64,000 nt of DNA from Defluviimonas sp. SAOS-178_SWC (GCF_039830135.1 NZ_CP156081.1:3148001-3212000), one strand, 5' to 3'; positions 46,630 to 56,160 are shown, counted from the stretch's first letter. Numbers and translations are program-made. Notes: generated by a model not told the origin, from the letters alone.

Positions 46630-47619
46630 CTAGCGGACCTTCAACACGATCTTGCCGATATGACCGGAACTTTCGATCCGGCGATGCGCCTCGGCGGCCT
46701 CGTCCAGGGGAAACTCCGAATCGATCACCGGCGCGAGGCGCCCCGCTTCGATCATCGGCCAGACGTGGGCAAGAAGCTCCGCCGCGATCCGCGCTTTGGC
46801 GAGGTCGCTCTGCGGGCGGAGCGTCGATCCGGTGATCGTCTGGCGCTTCATCATCATCGGCGCGAAATTCACCTCGGCCTTGGGGCCGTTCAGGAAGGCG
46901 ATCTGCACCAACCGCCCGTCCTCGGCCAGCGCCCTGAGGTTGCGGGCGATGTAGTCGCCGCCGACCATGTCGAGGATGACGTCGGCGCCGCCCTCGGCCG
47001 CAAGAACCTCGACGAAATCCTCCTCGCGGTAGTTGATCGCCCGTTCGGCGCCGAGACCTTCGCAGGCGGCGCATTTCTCGACCGACCCGGCGGTCGTGAA
47101 GACCCGCGCCCCGAATGCGTTAGCAATCTGGATCGCGGTCGTGCCGATGCCGGACGATCCCCCATGGACGAGGAACCTTTCGCCCGCCCGCAGACCGCCG
47201 CGCATCACGACGTTCGACCAGACGGTGAAGCAGGTCTCGGGCAGGCAGGCGGCCTCGCGAAGCCCCATTCCCTCTGGAATCGGCAGCGCGTGGGCGGCGG
47301 GTGTCACGACATAGTCGGCATATCCCCCGCCGGGCAGAAGTGCCGTCACCCGATCGCCCACGGCCCAGTCGGATACATCCGGCCCGACCGCCGCGACCCG
47401 CCCCGCGGCCTCAAGCCCCGGCAAGGGCGAGGCCGAGGGCGGCGGCGCATAGGACCCCGCCCGCTGCAACGCGTCGGGGCGGTTGACCCCTGCATAGGCG
47501 ACCTCGATCAGGACCTGGCCCGGCCCCGGCATGGGGACAGGCACCTCCGTCATCTGCAAGACCTCCGGCCCGCCCGGTTTGGTGATCTCGACCGCGCGCA
47601 TCGTCTTCGGTAGCGTCAT
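46630..47619 (-). CDS. NAD(P)H quinone oxidoreductase (PIG3-like, zinc-free MDR)
   Basis: The 329-residue medium-chain reductase has the substrate domain (LIEVAYAGVNRPDALQRAGSY) and the Rossmann motif FLVHGGSSGIGTTAIQIANAFG. It lacks zinc-ligand cysteines of alcohol dehydrogenases, as in quinone reductases. MMMKRQTITGSTLRPQSDLAK is typical of the PIG3 group. The ATG at 47619 has GAGGAGAAGG upstream and overlaps the COQ9 stop by four bases. Coupling with a ubiquinone-pathway gene fits a quinone-related role. Confidence 0.9.
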   Translation of the reverse strand: MTLPKTMRAVEITKPGGPEVLQMTEVPVPMPGPGQVLIEVAYAGVNRPDALQRAGSYAPPPSASPLPGLEAAGRVAAVGPDVSDWAVGDRVTALLPGGGYADYVVTPAAHALPIPEGMGLREAACLPETCFTVWSNVVMRGGLRAGERFLVHGGSSGIGTTAIQIANAFGARVFTTAGSVEKCAACEGLGAERAINYREEDFVEVLAAEGGADVILDMVGGDYIARNLRALAEDGRLVQIAFLNGPKAEVNFAPMMMKRQTITGSTLRPQSDLAKARIAAELLAHVWPMIEAGRLAPVIDSEFPLDEAAEAHRRIESSGHIGKIVLKVR

Positions 47620-48317
47620 GCCTTCTCCTCGTCCTTCACTCGTCCCGGCAGATCCCAGGGCGCCCCCGCCGGCGCCTTGACCCGGCCGAGCGCACGCAAA
47701 GGCCCGGCCAACACCTTGCCCAGGACCGGATTGTCCCTGATCTGCGCCTTGAATTTCTCGAACCGCATCACCTCCTCGATCCGCCGGTCGAGGAAGTCCC
47801 ACGTCGCGGTCTGCCCGTCGCTCTCGTCGCCGAGCCAGAAGAGCACTGTCGCCGAATAGACGGCCGACAGCGTCGCGCGTTTGGAATACCAGTTGATGTC
47901 CTCGGAGGTGTCGCCCAACGCCCGCCAGATCGCGTCCGCCGTGCTCCAGATCAGCCCCGCCCCGGTTGCTGCGTTCTGTGGCAGCGCGAAAAGCGCCGCC
48001 CCGCGCCGCACGATTTCCCGGTCCGCCGCCTCCAGCCGGAACCTTACAGCCCGCGCGATCCGGTCGCGAAAGCGCAGTTCGGAGGGATCGCTGGCCCGCA
48101 AGGCCTCCTCCATCGCCATGTCGCCGCGCCGGTGGTAGGCGACGGCAAGGTCGAGCGCCCCACGCGGACACAGGACACGGGCAAGATCGAGGGAAAGACC
48201 AATGTCGTCCGCAGCCGCGCGGAAACTGGTCTCTGACCAACCGTCAAAGGTGACGTGACCAAGCGCAGCGTCGAGTAGCCGCTCCTTCGCCCCTGCCAGA
48301 TCGTGCGTGTTATCCAT
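47616..48317 (-). CDS. COQ9 family ubiquinone-biosynthesis protein
   Basis: The 233-residue protein is TetR-like in the first 70 residues (ERLLDAALGHVTFDGWSETSFRAAADDIGLS) then has the COQ9 core: SDPSELRFRDRIARAVRFRLE, LIWSTADAIWRALGDTSEDINWYSKRATLSAVYSATVLFWLGD and TWDFLDRRIEEVMRFEKFKA. COQ9 binds lipid and delivers Q intermediates to COQ7 in mitochondria. The ATG at 48317 is chosen; the frame to 48395 gives no homology. It is divergent from rpsU. Confidence 0.92.
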   Translation of the reverse strand: MDNTHDLAGAKERLLDAALGHVTFDGWSETSFRAAADDIGLSLDLARVLCPRGALDLAVAYHRRGDMAMEEALRASDPSELRFRDRIARAVRFRLEAADREIVRRGAALFALPQNAATGAGLIWSTADAIWRALGDTSEDINWYSKRATLSAVYSATVLFWLGDESDGQTATWDFLDRRIEEVMRFEKFKAQIRDNPVLGKVLAGPLRALGRVKAPAGAPWDLPGRVKDEEKA

Positions 48318-48424
48318 GACTCTGGCCCCCTTTCGCCACCCGTAGACAATCGCGGCGCGCTTTGCTATAGGGGCGCCTCCTGCAACGGAATGCAACTCTA
48401 ACTTAGGAAGGTGGTGACAACCAC

Positions 48425-48631
48425 ATGCAGGTCAGCGTTCGCGACAACAACGTCGAACAGGCGCTTCGCGCTCTGAAGAAGAAACTTCAGCGCGAAGGGG
48501 TTTTCCGTGAAATGAAGCTCAAGCAGCATTTCGAGAAACCCTCCGTCAAGAAAGCGCGCGAGAAGGCCGAGGCCGTCCGCCGTGCCCGCAAACTGGCACG
48601 CAAGAAGGCCCAGCGCGAAGGCGCTCTCTGA
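48425..48631 (+). CDS. rpsU: 30S ribosomal protein S21
   Basis: This 68-residue basic protein reads [20 protein letters not shown], then [31 protein letters not shown], the S21 pattern. It binds the 30S platform near the anti-Shine-Dalgarno. A purine-rich ribosome site precedes it and an intrinsic terminator follows 45 bases after the stop, so it is probably monocistronic. Confidence 0.97.
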   Translation: MQVSVRDNNVEQALRALKKKLQREGVFREMKLKQHFEKPSVKKAREKAEAVRRARKLARKKAQREGAL

Positions 48632-48676
48632 GAAGCGGCTGGAACAGCTGGCGGGAGCGATCCCGCAGAGACGATC

Positions 48677-48710
48677 AACCCCCGAGGCTCCGCCGCGGGG
48701 GTTTTTCTTT
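48677..48710 (+). terminator. Intrinsic terminator after rpsU
   Basis: AACCCCCG pairs with CGGGGGTT across a short loop and is followed by TTTTTCTTT. The stem is GC-rich and the U-tract strong for the rightward gene. It separates rpsU from the convergent ROK gene. Confidence 0.88.
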
Positions 48711-48724
48711 GACGTGCCGAGGTG

Positions 48725-49924
48725 TCAGCCGAATTTCGGCTGGCTGAGGAGATAGCGGTCAATGATCGGCAAGGCGGCCGCCCCGATCGCGCGAGCATTG
48801 CGGCCGACCGAGGCTTCGACCACCACCGGCTCCTCAATTCCTTGCGTGTCGATCTCGAGAATGGCCGCCCGGGTCTTTTCGACGATCGCGCTGCGAACCT
48901 GCGGAGGACAGTTGGCATCGACGAGGATGCGCTCGAAGTCGATCACCGAGGCGACCGCGACAATGCCGATGGCAAGATGGCGCGCGGTATGGTCGATCCA
49001 TTCCGTCAGTGGTGCGCCGAACGCGCTCCAGTCCGTATCCGGTTTCCAGATCGCGGCCGGGTCGAGGCCCGCCTCCGCCAGCCTGCGTTCCAGGAGGTAA
49101 AGCGAGGCGTGCCGGATGAGTTGCCGCGTGCCCTGCTCGGACGCGACAGGGATCGAGCCGAAAGCACCGGCATTTCCCGTCCGGCCGGTATAGACGGTGT
49201 CGTTCAGAACCACGCCACCCCCGATGAACGAGCCGATGAAGAAGTAGGCGTAATCGGCGAATTCACGGCCCCGCCCGAACACATGCTCCGCCGTGCAGGC
49301 GGCAATCGCGTCGTTCTGGACATTCACCGGCAGGCCGGTCGCGTCGCCGACCGCCGCAGCGATATCGAAATCGCGCCACTGGTTCATCTCGTCCTTCGGC
49401 GCATTGACCGCGTCGAGCCAGTTCCAAAGCTCGAACGGCGCCGCGACACCGATCCCGGCAAGACTGCCCGTCTGGCGCTGTGAAAGCTTGCCGGTGAGAG
49501 ACAGGAACCCGTCTTGCAGGAACTCCCTGATGATGGCGGGCGTCGGATAGCCGTATGTCCGCTTGACGTAGGTCCGGGTGGTCCCGGTCACGTCGATCAG
49601 CACCAGATCGGCGCTCTTGCGGCCGATATTGAGGCCAAGCGACAGGATTCCGTCGGGATTGAGTGCCATCGGGGTCGATGGCTTTCCCACCTTGCCCCGA
49701 ATCGGTTCGCCCCGGATCAGCAGCCCGTCCCGTTCGAGCGCCCGGATGATGATCGACACGGTTTGGGCCGACAGGTTCGAGCGTCGGGCGATATCGGCGC
49801 TCGGCAAGCCGCCATGCCGCTGGATCAACGACAGGACCAGCCTTTCGTTGTGATCGCGAATCCCCGATTGATTCGCCCCCCCCATCGGGTCGCGGATTGA
49901 GACGGCATCCATGTTCTCTGCCAT
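48725..49924 (-). CDS. ROK family transcriptional repressor
   Basis: The 399-residue protein begins with a winged helix (about residues 15-75: NERLVLSLIQRHGGLPSADIARRSNLSAQTVSIIIRALERDGL) and then a ROK sugar-kinase fold with LGLNIGRKSADLVLID and FIGSFIGGGVVLNDTVYTGRTGNAGAFG. The usual zinc Cys cluster of ROK kinases is not obvious. It is divergent from frcBCA and by position controls that operon in response to a sugar. The ATG at 49924 has AAGGAAGG upstream. Confidence 0.9.
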   Translation of the reverse strand: MAENMDAVSIRDPMGGANQSGIRDHNERLVLSLIQRHGGLPSADIARRSNLSAQTVSIIIRALERDGLLIRGEPIRGKVGKPSTPMALNPDGILSLGLNIGRKSADLVLIDVTGTTRTYVKRTYGYPTPAIIREFLQDGFLSLTGKLSQRQTGSLAGIGVAAPFELWNWLDAVNAPKDEMNQWRDFDIAAAVGDATGLPVNVQNDAIAACTAEHVFGRGREFADYAYFFIGSFIGGGVVLNDTVYTGRTGNAGAFGSIPVASEQGTRQLIRHASLYLLERRLAEAGLDPAAIWKPDTDWSAFGAPLTEWIDHTARHLAIGIVAVASVIDFERILVDANCPPQVRSAIVEKTRAAILEIDTQGIEEPVVVEASVGRNARAIGAAALPIIDRYLLSQPKFG

Positions 49925-49944
49925 GTCGCGTACCTTCCTTGTAG

Positions 49945-50020
49945 TCAACTGTAAGCGCGCTCAAATTAATAAATCAAGTTTATTTATTTATTGACAGTGA
50001 GTAGCGACTCGGCGCATATC
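49945..50020 (+). promoter_or_regulatory. frcB promoter with an AT-rich candidate ROK operator
   Basis: TTGACA at 49991-49996 and GCATAT at 50014-50019 are 17 bases apart, a good sigma70 pair for frcB. Just upstream lies AATAAAT-caagt-TTATTTATT (about 49966-49988), an inverted repeat in an AT-rich block of the type used by NagC/Mlc-like ROK repressors. Binding there would cover the promoter of frcBCA and sit in front of the ROK gene. Confidence 0.5.
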
Positions 50021-50105
50021 GAGACCGAGGGCAGGCGGAATGACCGCTGCCCGGCAAACGGCCGGCGCGGATCTGCGCCTCTGGATCGACGTCAGGGAGG
50101 ACGAC

Positions 50106-51119
50106 ATGAAGAGACTGGCTTCCAGCGCCGCAATCGCGGCTTTGGCCATGGGCATTGCATCGGCGGCATCCGCCGAAAGCGCGTGCCTGATCACCAAGAC
50201 GGACACCAACCCCTTCTTCGTGAAGATGAAGGAAGGCGCGCAGGCGAAGGCCGACGAGTTGGGCCTCGATTTCAAGTCCTACGCCGGCAAGGTCGACGGC
50301 GACAACGAAGCCCAGGTGGCCGCCATCGAGACCTGCATCGCCGACGGCGCCAAGGGGATCCTGCTGACCGCCTCGAACACCTCGGCGATCGTGCCGTCGG
50401 TGCAGAAGGCCCGTGACGCCGGCATTCTCGTCATCGCGCTCGACACGCCGCTCGACCCGATCGACGCCGCCGACGCGACCTTCGCGACCGACAACTTCCT
50501 GGCCGGCGAGCTGATCGGCAAATGGGCCGCCGCCAAGCTTGGCGCGGACGCCGCGACCGCGAAGATCGCCACGCTCGACCTCGACGTGTCGCAGCCGACC
50601 GTGGACGTCCTGCGCAACCAGGGCTTCCTTCAGGGCTTCGGCATCGACCTCGCCGACCCGAACGTCATCGGCGACGAGAGCGATCCTCGGCTCGTCGGCA
50701 GCGACGTGACGCAGGGTAACGAAGAAGGCGGCCGCCGCGCGATGGAAAACCTCTTGGCGAAAGATCCCGAGATCAACGTCGTCCACACCATCAACGAGCC
50801 CGCCGCCGCCGGCGCTTACGAGGCGCTGAAGGCCATTGGCCGCGAGAACGACGTGCTGATCGTGTCGGTCGACGGCGGCTGCCCCGGCGTTCAGAACGTT
50901 GCGGACGGCGTGATCGGCGCCACGTCGCAGCAGTATCCGCTGCGCATGGCGGCACTCGGGATCGAGGCGATCAAGGCCTGGGCTGACAACGGCACGAAAC
51001 CACAGCCGACCGAAGGGAAGAACTTCTTCGACACCGGCGTCGCGCTGGTGACGGATCAGCCGGTCGACGGCGTCGAGTCCATCTCGGTCGCCGAGGGCAA
51101 GGATCTCTGCTGGGGCTGA
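50106..51119 (+). CDS. frcB: Sugar ABC transporter substrate-binding protein, FrcB-like
   Basis: The 337-residue protein starts with a signal peptide ([23 protein letters not shown]) and then a periplasmic-binding type I fold: [63 protein letters not shown]. This strongly resembles FrcB of Sinorhizobium, which binds fructose, ribose and mannose. AGGGAGG precedes the ATG; frame further upstream has no signal. It is followed by the permease and ATPase, and the sugar is inferred from that similarity. Confidence 0.92.
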   Translation: MKRLASSAAIAALAMGIASAASAESACLITKTDTNPFFVKMKEGAQAKADELGLDFKSYAGKVDGDNEAQVAAIETCIADGAKGILLTASNTSAIVPSVQKARDAGILVIALDTPLDPIDAADATFATDNFLAGELIGKWAAAKLGADAATAKIATLDLDVSQPTVDVLRNQGFLQGFGIDLADPNVIGDESDPRLVGSDVTQGNEEGGRRAMENLLAKDPEINVVHTINEPAAAGAYEALKAIGRENDVLIVSVDGGCPGVQNVADGVIGATSQQYPLRMAALGIEAIKAWADNGTKPQPTEGKNFFDTGVALVTDQPVDGVESISVAEGKDLCWG

Positions 51120-51241
51120 TCCCCGGCCACCGGAGGGTGGTGCGGCCGCCCTCCGGCCCAGTTTGGTTAACTTCCCGAAATTCGTTAGACTGACCGAGAA
51201 TGCCCGGCCGAAAACGCCGGGGCATCAGGGGGGAGACTTTC

Positions 51242-52315
51242 ATGGCGAACACCTCAGCGGACAACTACGAGTCGCAGACGCGTGGCGGCGCCGCCGACAC
51301 GCTCGCAGAGTTCGAAGAACACAAGCGCGGCTTCCTCGGCACGATCCACCACCTGCTGCATCAGAACCCGGCAATCGTGCCGCTTCTCGTGCTGATCACC
51401 GCCGTGATCGTATTCGGGATACTGAACCCGAACTTCCTGCGGGTCTCGACGCTGAGCCTCATCTTCCAGCAGATCGGCATTGTCGGCATTCTCGGCATCG
51501 CACAGACCCTGGTGATCCTCACTGCCGGTATCGACCTGTCTGTAGGCGCGATGGCTGTACTGACTTCGGTTCTCATGGGGCAGTTCACCTTCCGTTACGG
51601 CCTGCCGCCGCAACTCGCCATCGTGGCCGGCCTCGCCGCCGGTACGGCGATGGGTGCGCTGAACGGATGGCTCGTCGCCAAGATGCGCATTCCTCCCTTC
51701 ATCGTGACGCTTGGAACCTGGCAGATCTTCCTGGCGACAAACTATATCTACTCGGCCAACGAGACGATCCGCAGCCAGGATATCGAGGCCAACGCCGCGT
51801 CGCTCCAGTTCTGGGGATCGACCTTTAAGATGGGCGGCGCGACGGTGACGATTGGCGTCGTGCTGCTGGTCTTGCTTGTGCTCATCATGGCCTACGTGCT
51901 TCGGCACACCGCCTGGGGACGGCACGTCTATGCCGTTGGCGACGACCCCGAGGCGGCGCAGCTTTCGGGCGTCAACCGCGACAAGATGCTGATCCAGGTC
52001 TACGCGCTGGCCGGTCTTTTCTGCGGCCTTGCCGGCTGGCTGATGATCGGGCGCTTCGGATCGGTATCGCCCTCGGCGTCGACGGGTGTGCTGGGCAACA
52101 TCCAGTCCATCACCGCCGTGGTGATCGGGGGCATCTCGCTCTTCGGCGGGCGCGGCTCGATCATCGGAATGTTCCTTGGTGCGCTGATCGTCGGCGTGTT
52201 CGAAATGGGCCTGCGCATGGCCGGTGCCGACGCGCAGTGGACCTATCTGCTTATCGGTGTCCTCATCATCGCCGCCGTCGCGGTCGACCAGTGGATCAGA
52301 AAGGTGTCGGCATAA
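51242..52315 (+). CDS. frcC: Sugar ABC transporter permease, FrcC-like
   Basis: The 357-residue inner-membrane protein has a soluble N-terminal part of about 40 residues, then eight or more transmembrane helices. Diagnostic segments are GIAQTLVILTAGIDLSVGAM, MGQFTFRYGLPPQLAIVAGL, RIPPFIVTLGTWQIFL and SITAVVIGGISLFGGRGSI, as in FrcC and RbsC. It forms the translocation pore. GGGGGAGA precedes the ATG and the stop overlaps frcA as TAATG, so the genes are coupled. Confidence 0.93.
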   Translation: MANTSADNYESQTRGGAADTLAEFEEHKRGFLGTIHHLLHQNPAIVPLLVLITAVIVFGILNPNFLRVSTLSLIFQQIGIVGILGIAQTLVILTAGIDLSVGAMAVLTSVLMGQFTFRYGLPPQLAIVAGLAAGTAMGALNGWLVAKMRIPPFIVTLGTWQIFLATNYIYSANETIRSQDIEANAASLQFWGSTFKMGGATVTIGVVLLVLLVLIMAYVLRHTAWGRHVYAVGDDPEAAQLSGVNRDKMLIQVYALAGLFCGLAGWLMIGRFGSVSPSASTGVLGNIQSITAVVIGGISLFGGRGSIIGMFLGALIVGVFEMGLRMAGADAQWTYLLIGVLIIAAVAVDQWIRKVSA

Positions 52316-53094
52316 TGGAACCCATTCTCAAAGGGCGGAACCTGGTCAAGCGCTACGGCAAGGTCACGGCACTCGACCACTGCGACTTCGACCTCATGCC
52401 GGGCGAGATCCTGGCCGTGATCGGGGACAACGGCGCCGGCAAGTCGACGCTCATCAAGGCGGTCTCCGGGGCCGTGATCCCCGACGAGGGCGAGATCTGG
52501 CTCGAAGGGAAGAAGGTGCACTTCACCTCGCCCATCGAAGCACGGGAACGCGGCATCGAAACGGTGTACCAGACCCTCGCCATGAGCCCGGCCCTGTCGA
52601 TCGCGGACAACATGTTCATGGGGCGCGAGCTGCGAAAGCCCGGCCCGATGGGCAAGTTCCTGCGCCAGCTCGACCGCCCGGCGATGGAAAAGTTCGCCCG
52701 CGACAAGCTGTCGGAACTGGGGCTGATGACGATCCAGAACATCAACCAGGCCGTCGAAACGCTGTCGGGCGGCCAGCGTCAGGGGGTGGCGGTGGCGCGG
52801 GCGGCGGCCTTCGGCTCCAAGGTGATCATCCTCGACGAGCCGACGGCGGCGCTTGGCGTCAAGGAAAGCCGGCGGGTTCTGGAACTGATCCTCGACGTGC
52901 GCTCGCGCGGCATTCCGATCATCCTGATCAGCCACAACATGCCGCATGTCTTCGAGGTGGCCGACCGCATCCACATCCACCGGCTTGGCCGGCGGCTGTG
53001 CGTGATCAATCCGAAGGACTACACGATGTCCGACGCGGTCGCCTTCATGACCGGCGCCAAGGAGGCGCCCTCGGAAACGCCGGTTCCCGCCTGA
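52315..53094 (+). CDS. frcA: Sugar ABC transporter ATP-binding protein, FrcA-like
   Basis: The 259-residue protein has a single nucleotide-binding domain, unlike the double RbsA. Walker A is GDNGAGKST at residues 37-45, the signature ETLSGGQRQGVAVARAA and Walker B KVIILDEPTAALG are complete, and the H-loop is ILISHNMPHVFEVADR. This single-domain form and its QTLAMSPALSIADNMFMGREL are characteristic of FrcA. It starts at an ATG overlapping the frcC stop. No sugar kinase follows, though one follows in the Sinorhizobium frcBCAK operon. Confidence 0.93.
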   Translation: MEPILKGRNLVKRYGKVTALDHCDFDLMPGEILAVIGDNGAGKSTLIKAVSGAVIPDEGEIWLEGKKVHFTSPIEARERGIETVYQTLAMSPALSIADNMFMGRELRKPGPMGKFLRQLDRPAMEKFARDKLSELGLMTIQNINQAVETLSGGQRQGVAVARAAAFGSKVIILDEPTAALGVKESRRVLELILDVRSRGIPIILISHNMPHVFEVADRIHIHRLGRRLCVINPKDYTMSDAVAFMTGAKEAPSETPVPA

Positions 53095-53171
53095 AACCGT
53101 TCAAATGCGGTCGGCAGGCTTCCCGCGCCCGGGATCGCAGGGTATGACGGCCAAAAGCCAGGAGCCTGCCG

Positions 53172-53621
53172 ATGCACACCCTATCCCGACGCGCCGCGCT
53201 GGCGCTTCTCGCCGCCGGCCTCGCGGCCTGTGGACGGCGCGAGCGTGAACGCACCCGCGCAGCAGGGCCGGCCGAGATCAACCGGCTGATCGCAAAGCAC
53301 GCGCGGGCCTATGATGTGCCCGAGGATCTCGTCCATCGCGTCGTGCAGCGGGAAAGCAGGTACAATCCCGCCGCCCGGAACGGCCCCTATTACGGGCTGA
53401 TGCAGATCCTTCCGCAAACGGCCGCGACGATGGGCTACCGCGGCGCGCCCGACGGGCTTCTCGACGCCGACACCAACCTGCGCTACGGCGTCAAATACCT
53501 GCGCGGCGCCTGGATCGTCGCCAAGGGCAATCGCGACAAGGCCGTGATGTGGTACGCCAAGGGCTATTACTATGAGGCAAAGCGGCGCGGCCTCCTAAAA
53601 GAAACCGGGCTGAGAAGCTGA
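53172..53621 (+). CDS. Lytic transglycosylase domain lipoprotein
   Basis: The 149-residue protein has a lipoprotein signal with the lipobox LAAC (LLAAGLAACGRRER). The SLT catalytic region follows: VPEDLVHRVVQRESRYNPAARNGPYYGLMQILPQTAATMGYRG with the ES catalytic glutamate, and later NLRYGVKYLRG. Such enzymes cleave peptidoglycan between MurNAc and GlcNAc. A short size suggests a minimal domain. It follows frcA by 77 bases, with no evidence of cotranscription. Confidence 0.88.
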   Translation: MHTLSRRAALALLAAGLAACGRRERERTRAAGPAEINRLIAKHARAYDVPEDLVHRVVQRESRYNPAARNGPYYGLMQILPQTAATMGYRGAPDGLLDADTNLRYGVKYLRGAWIVAKGNRDKAVMWYAKGYYYEAKRRGLLKETGLRS

Positions 53622-53730
53622 GGGGAAGCGGGGTGGAGGCGATCCTGAAGCCCTTCGCATACGTCGCCGCGATCAATGCACGGCGCTGACATCTTTCATG
53701 GCATTCCGGCGGCAAGGCTCCGGACCGGCG

Positions 53731-54189
53731 TCACACCGGGATCGCGGTCGTCTGGCGGACCGTGCGGAGCGCGAAGGACGAATGCATCTGCGCCACGCCG
53801 GGAAGACGGGCAAGGTGTTGCCGGTGGATGCGGGCAAAGTCCTCGGTATCCTCGGCAATGACCTTCAGAAGGTAATCCGCCGACCCCGCCATCAGGTGGC
53901 ATTCGAGGATATCGGGGACCAGTTTCACCGCTTTCTCGAACGCCTCCAGCACTTCGTCCGCCTGTCCCGACAGCGTGATCTCGACAAAGACCGTCGTCGG
54001 CCGCTTCATCTTCCGGGCGTTCAGGAGGGCGACGAAACCGTCGATGAATCCCTCCTCCTCCAGTCGCTGCACCCGTCGGTGGCAGGCCGAGGGGGACAGG
54101 TTCACCTGTTCGGATAGATCGGCGTTGGTCACCCGCCCGTGCTTCTGCAAGACCCCGAGGATACGGCGGTCTGTCCCGTCAAGTTCCAT
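53731..54189 (-). CDS. Lrp/AsnC family regulator, probable AldR
   Basis: The 152-residue protein has a winged helix (DRRILGVLQKHGRVTNADLSEQVNLSPSACHRRVQRLEEEG) and a RAM domain (ILECHLMAGSADYLLKVIAEDTEDFARIH). NLSPSACHRRVQRLE is characteristic of the Lrp branch. It is divergent from ald, as is AldR in Rhizobiaceae and Rhodobacteraceae, and likely activates it in response to alanine. The ATG at 54189 is chosen; the frame to 54264 adds no homologous residues. Confidence 0.85.
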   Translation of the reverse strand: MELDGTDRRILGVLQKHGRVTNADLSEQVNLSPSACHRRVQRLEEEGFIDGFVALLNARKMKRPTTVFVEITLSGQADEVLEAFEKAVKLVPDILECHLMAGSADYLLKVIAEDTEDFARIHRQHLARLPGVAQMHSSFALRTVRQTTAIPV

Positions 54190-54328
54190 ATTCGCGCAAC
54201 TTTCTTCGAATAATTGGCCTGTTTTCCGCAGAAACCACGCAAGCCTTACCAAATGCCCGGCCAATTCTCAAAGCAATTTCATGCCAATTGCGGCACGATT
54301 ACGCCCACAGTTCTTCGGGGAGGGAGAC
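54190..54328. promoter_or_regulatory. Divergent regulatory region, AldR-like / ald
   Basis: The 139-base spacer is AT-richer than its flanks and contains TTCTTCGAATAATTGG and two CAATT-containing segments (CCAATTCTC and GCCAATTGCGG) 20 to 25 bases apart. Lrp-type regulators bind loose AT-rich repeats; these are candidates. A clear -10 is not visible to me. Confidence 0.3.
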
Positions 54329-55447
54329 ATGAAGATAGGATGCCCAAAAGAGATCAAGCCGCAGGAATTCCGCGTCGGCATGACTCCAGCCGCCGCGCAG
54401 GAAGCGGTGAACAACGGCCACGAAGTGGTCATCGAAACCAATGCCGGAATGGGCGCGGGCTTCACCGACGCGGATTACACCGCCGTCGGCGCGAAGATCC
54501 TCCCGACCGCGAGTGAGATATTCGCCACCGCCGACATGATCGTGAAGGTGAAGGAGCCGCAGGCGGTCGAGCGGAAGATGCTGCGCGAAGGCCAGATCCT
54601 GTTCACCTACCTGCACCTCGCGCCTGATCCGGAGCAGACCAGGGACCTTCTCGCCTCCGGCGCGACCTGCATCGCCTATGAGACGGTCACCGACCGCTCC
54701 GGCGGCCTGCCGCTTCTCGCGCCGATGTCCGAGGTCGCGGGCCGTCTTGCGCCGCAGGTCGGGGCCTGGACGTTGCAGAAGGCCAATGGCGGGCGCGGTG
54801 TGCTGCTGGGGGGTGTGCCGGGGGTACGTCCGGCCAATGTCGTCATCATCGGCGGCGGGGTCGTGGGAACCGCCGCCGCGCGCGTCGCGGTGGGCATGGG
54901 CGCGAACGTGACGGTGATGGACCGCTCCATCCCCCGCATGTCCTATCTGGACGATATCTTCATGGGGCGGCTGACCAGCCAGTATTCCAGCCCGGCCAAT
55001 CTCGCCGAGCAGATCGCGACGGCTGACATGGTGATCGGCGCGGTGCTGATCCCCGGCGCCGCCGCACCGAAGCTGATCTCGCGCGCACAGCTTGCCACGA
55101 TGAAGCCGGGCGCGGCGCTCGTCGATGTCGCCATCGACCAGGGTGGCTGCTTCGAGACCTCGCGGGCGACCACGCATCAAGACCCCGTCTACGAGGTCGA
55201 CGGCATCATGCATTACTGCGTGGCCAACATGCCGGGCGCGGTCGCGCGCACTTCGACCATCGCGCTTGGCAATGCCACGATGCCATTCATGCTGGCGCTG
55301 GCGAACAAGGGCTGGAAGCAGGCGTGCAGCGACAATCCGCATCTGCTGAACGGTCTGAACATCCATGCCGGCAAGCTGACCTACGAGGCCGTGGGCGCGG
55401 CGCTTGGCCTTCCCTCGATCCCGGCGGCGGACGCGCTCAAGATCTGA
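54329..55447 (+). CDS. ald: Alanine dehydrogenase
   Basis: The 372-residue NAD-dependent enzyme interconverts L-alanine with pyruvate and ammonia. Active-site features are [19 protein letters not shown], the catalytic lysine and histidine in IVKVKEPQ and FTYLHLAPD, the nucleotide-binding [18 protein letters not shown] and [14 protein letters not shown]. The length is standard. GGGAG precedes the ATG. It is divergent from the AldR-like regulator and ends at a bidirectional terminator. Confidence 0.96.
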   Translation: MKIGCPKEIKPQEFRVGMTPAAAQEAVNNGHEVVIETNAGMGAGFTDADYTAVGAKILPTASEIFATADMIVKVKEPQAVERKMLREGQILFTYLHLAPDPEQTRDLLASGATCIAYETVTDRSGGLPLLAPMSEVAGRLAPQVGAWTLQKANGGRGVLLGGVPGVRPANVVIIGGGVVGTAAARVAVGMGANVTVMDRSIPRMSYLDDIFMGRLTSQYSSPANLAEQIATADMVIGAVLIPGAAAPKLISRAQLATMKPGAALVDVAIDQGGCFETSRATTHQDPVYEVDGIMHYCVANMPGAVARTSTIALGNATMPFMLALANKGWKQACSDNPHLLNGLNIHAGKLTYEAVGAALGLPSIPAADALKI

Positions 55448-55467
55448 GAGCGGCTCCCTGAAATGCA

Positions 55468-55494
55468 AAAGGCCCGCCGATCCGGCGGGCCTTT
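55468..55494. terminator. Bidirectional terminator between ald and mscL
   Basis: AAAGGCCCGCCG and CGGCGGGCCTTT pair perfectly around ATC. A T-tract lies on the right side and an A-tract on the left, so it can serve both convergent genes (ald ends at 55447, mscL ends at 55512). Confidence 0.88.
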
Positions 55495-55511
55495 CTCGTG
55501 TGGTCGGGCGC

Positions 55512-55931
55512 CTACTTTTTCAGCGCGTCGCGGATCTCCATCAGAATGTCGAGCTCGCTCGGCCCCGCCGGCGTCGCGGCGACCTCTTCCTTCTTGGTCG
55601 CGGCATCCTTCACCCTGTTGACCATCTTGACCAGAAGGAACACAACGAAGGCGATGATCAGGAAGTTGATCACGGCCGTGATGAACGAACCATAGGCAAA
55701 GACCGGTGCGCCCGCTTCCTGTGCGGCGGCAAGCGAAGCGTAGTCGCCCGCCCCGAGATTCACGAAGAGATTGGAGAAATCCACGCCGCCCGTGATGACC
55801 CCGATGATCGGGTTGATGAGGTCGCTCACCAGCGAGGTCACGATCGCTGTGAATGCCGCGCCAATGATGATGCCGACGGCCATGTCCATAACGTTGCCCT
55901 TGGCGATGAAGTCCTTGAATTCGTTTATCAT
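55512..55931 (-). CDS. mscL: Large-conductance mechanosensitive channel
   Basis: The 139-residue protein opens [30 protein letters not shown], the MscL N-terminal helix and first pore-lining segment. [22 protein letters not shown] and the second membrane segment [19 protein letters not shown] follow, then a cytoplasmic helix. It opens under membrane tension and releases solutes. Convergent with ald. Confidence 0.96.
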   Translation of the reverse strand: MINEFKDFIAKGNVMDMAVGIIIGAAFTAIVTSLVSDLINPIIGVITGGVDFSNLFVNLGAGDYASLAAAQEAGAPVFAYGSFITAVINFLIIAFVVFLLVKMVNRVKDAATKKEEVAATPAGPSELDILMEIRDALKK

Positions 55932-56089
55932 CTCAGTGTCCCCACGATACTTGTGATTGAAGCGCGTTTCCTGTCCTCGCGCTTACGCAGCAGAACCTTA
56001 TCACGATTTGTCACCGTGAAATCGCCCTTTTTTCCGCATCCCGCCGCGCCACATCTAGACGATGCGAAGACGTTGCGCAGGGGGAAATA

Positions 56090-56160
56090 ATGGCTGAGAT
56101 TACCATGTTTCCAATCGCGCGCCGTCGGCCACCGCCGCCAGAGGCGATCCGGCCTTACCC
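56090..56160 (+). pseudogene. 5' end of an unidentified gene cut by an IS3 remnant
   Basis: An ATG at 56090 with AGGGGGAAATA just before it starts MAEITMFPIARRRPPPPEAI. The good ribosome site and start argue for a former gene. Within about 70 bases the sequence becomes the IS3 remnant. The rest of the gene is not found nearby. The product is unknown. Confidence 0.4.
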
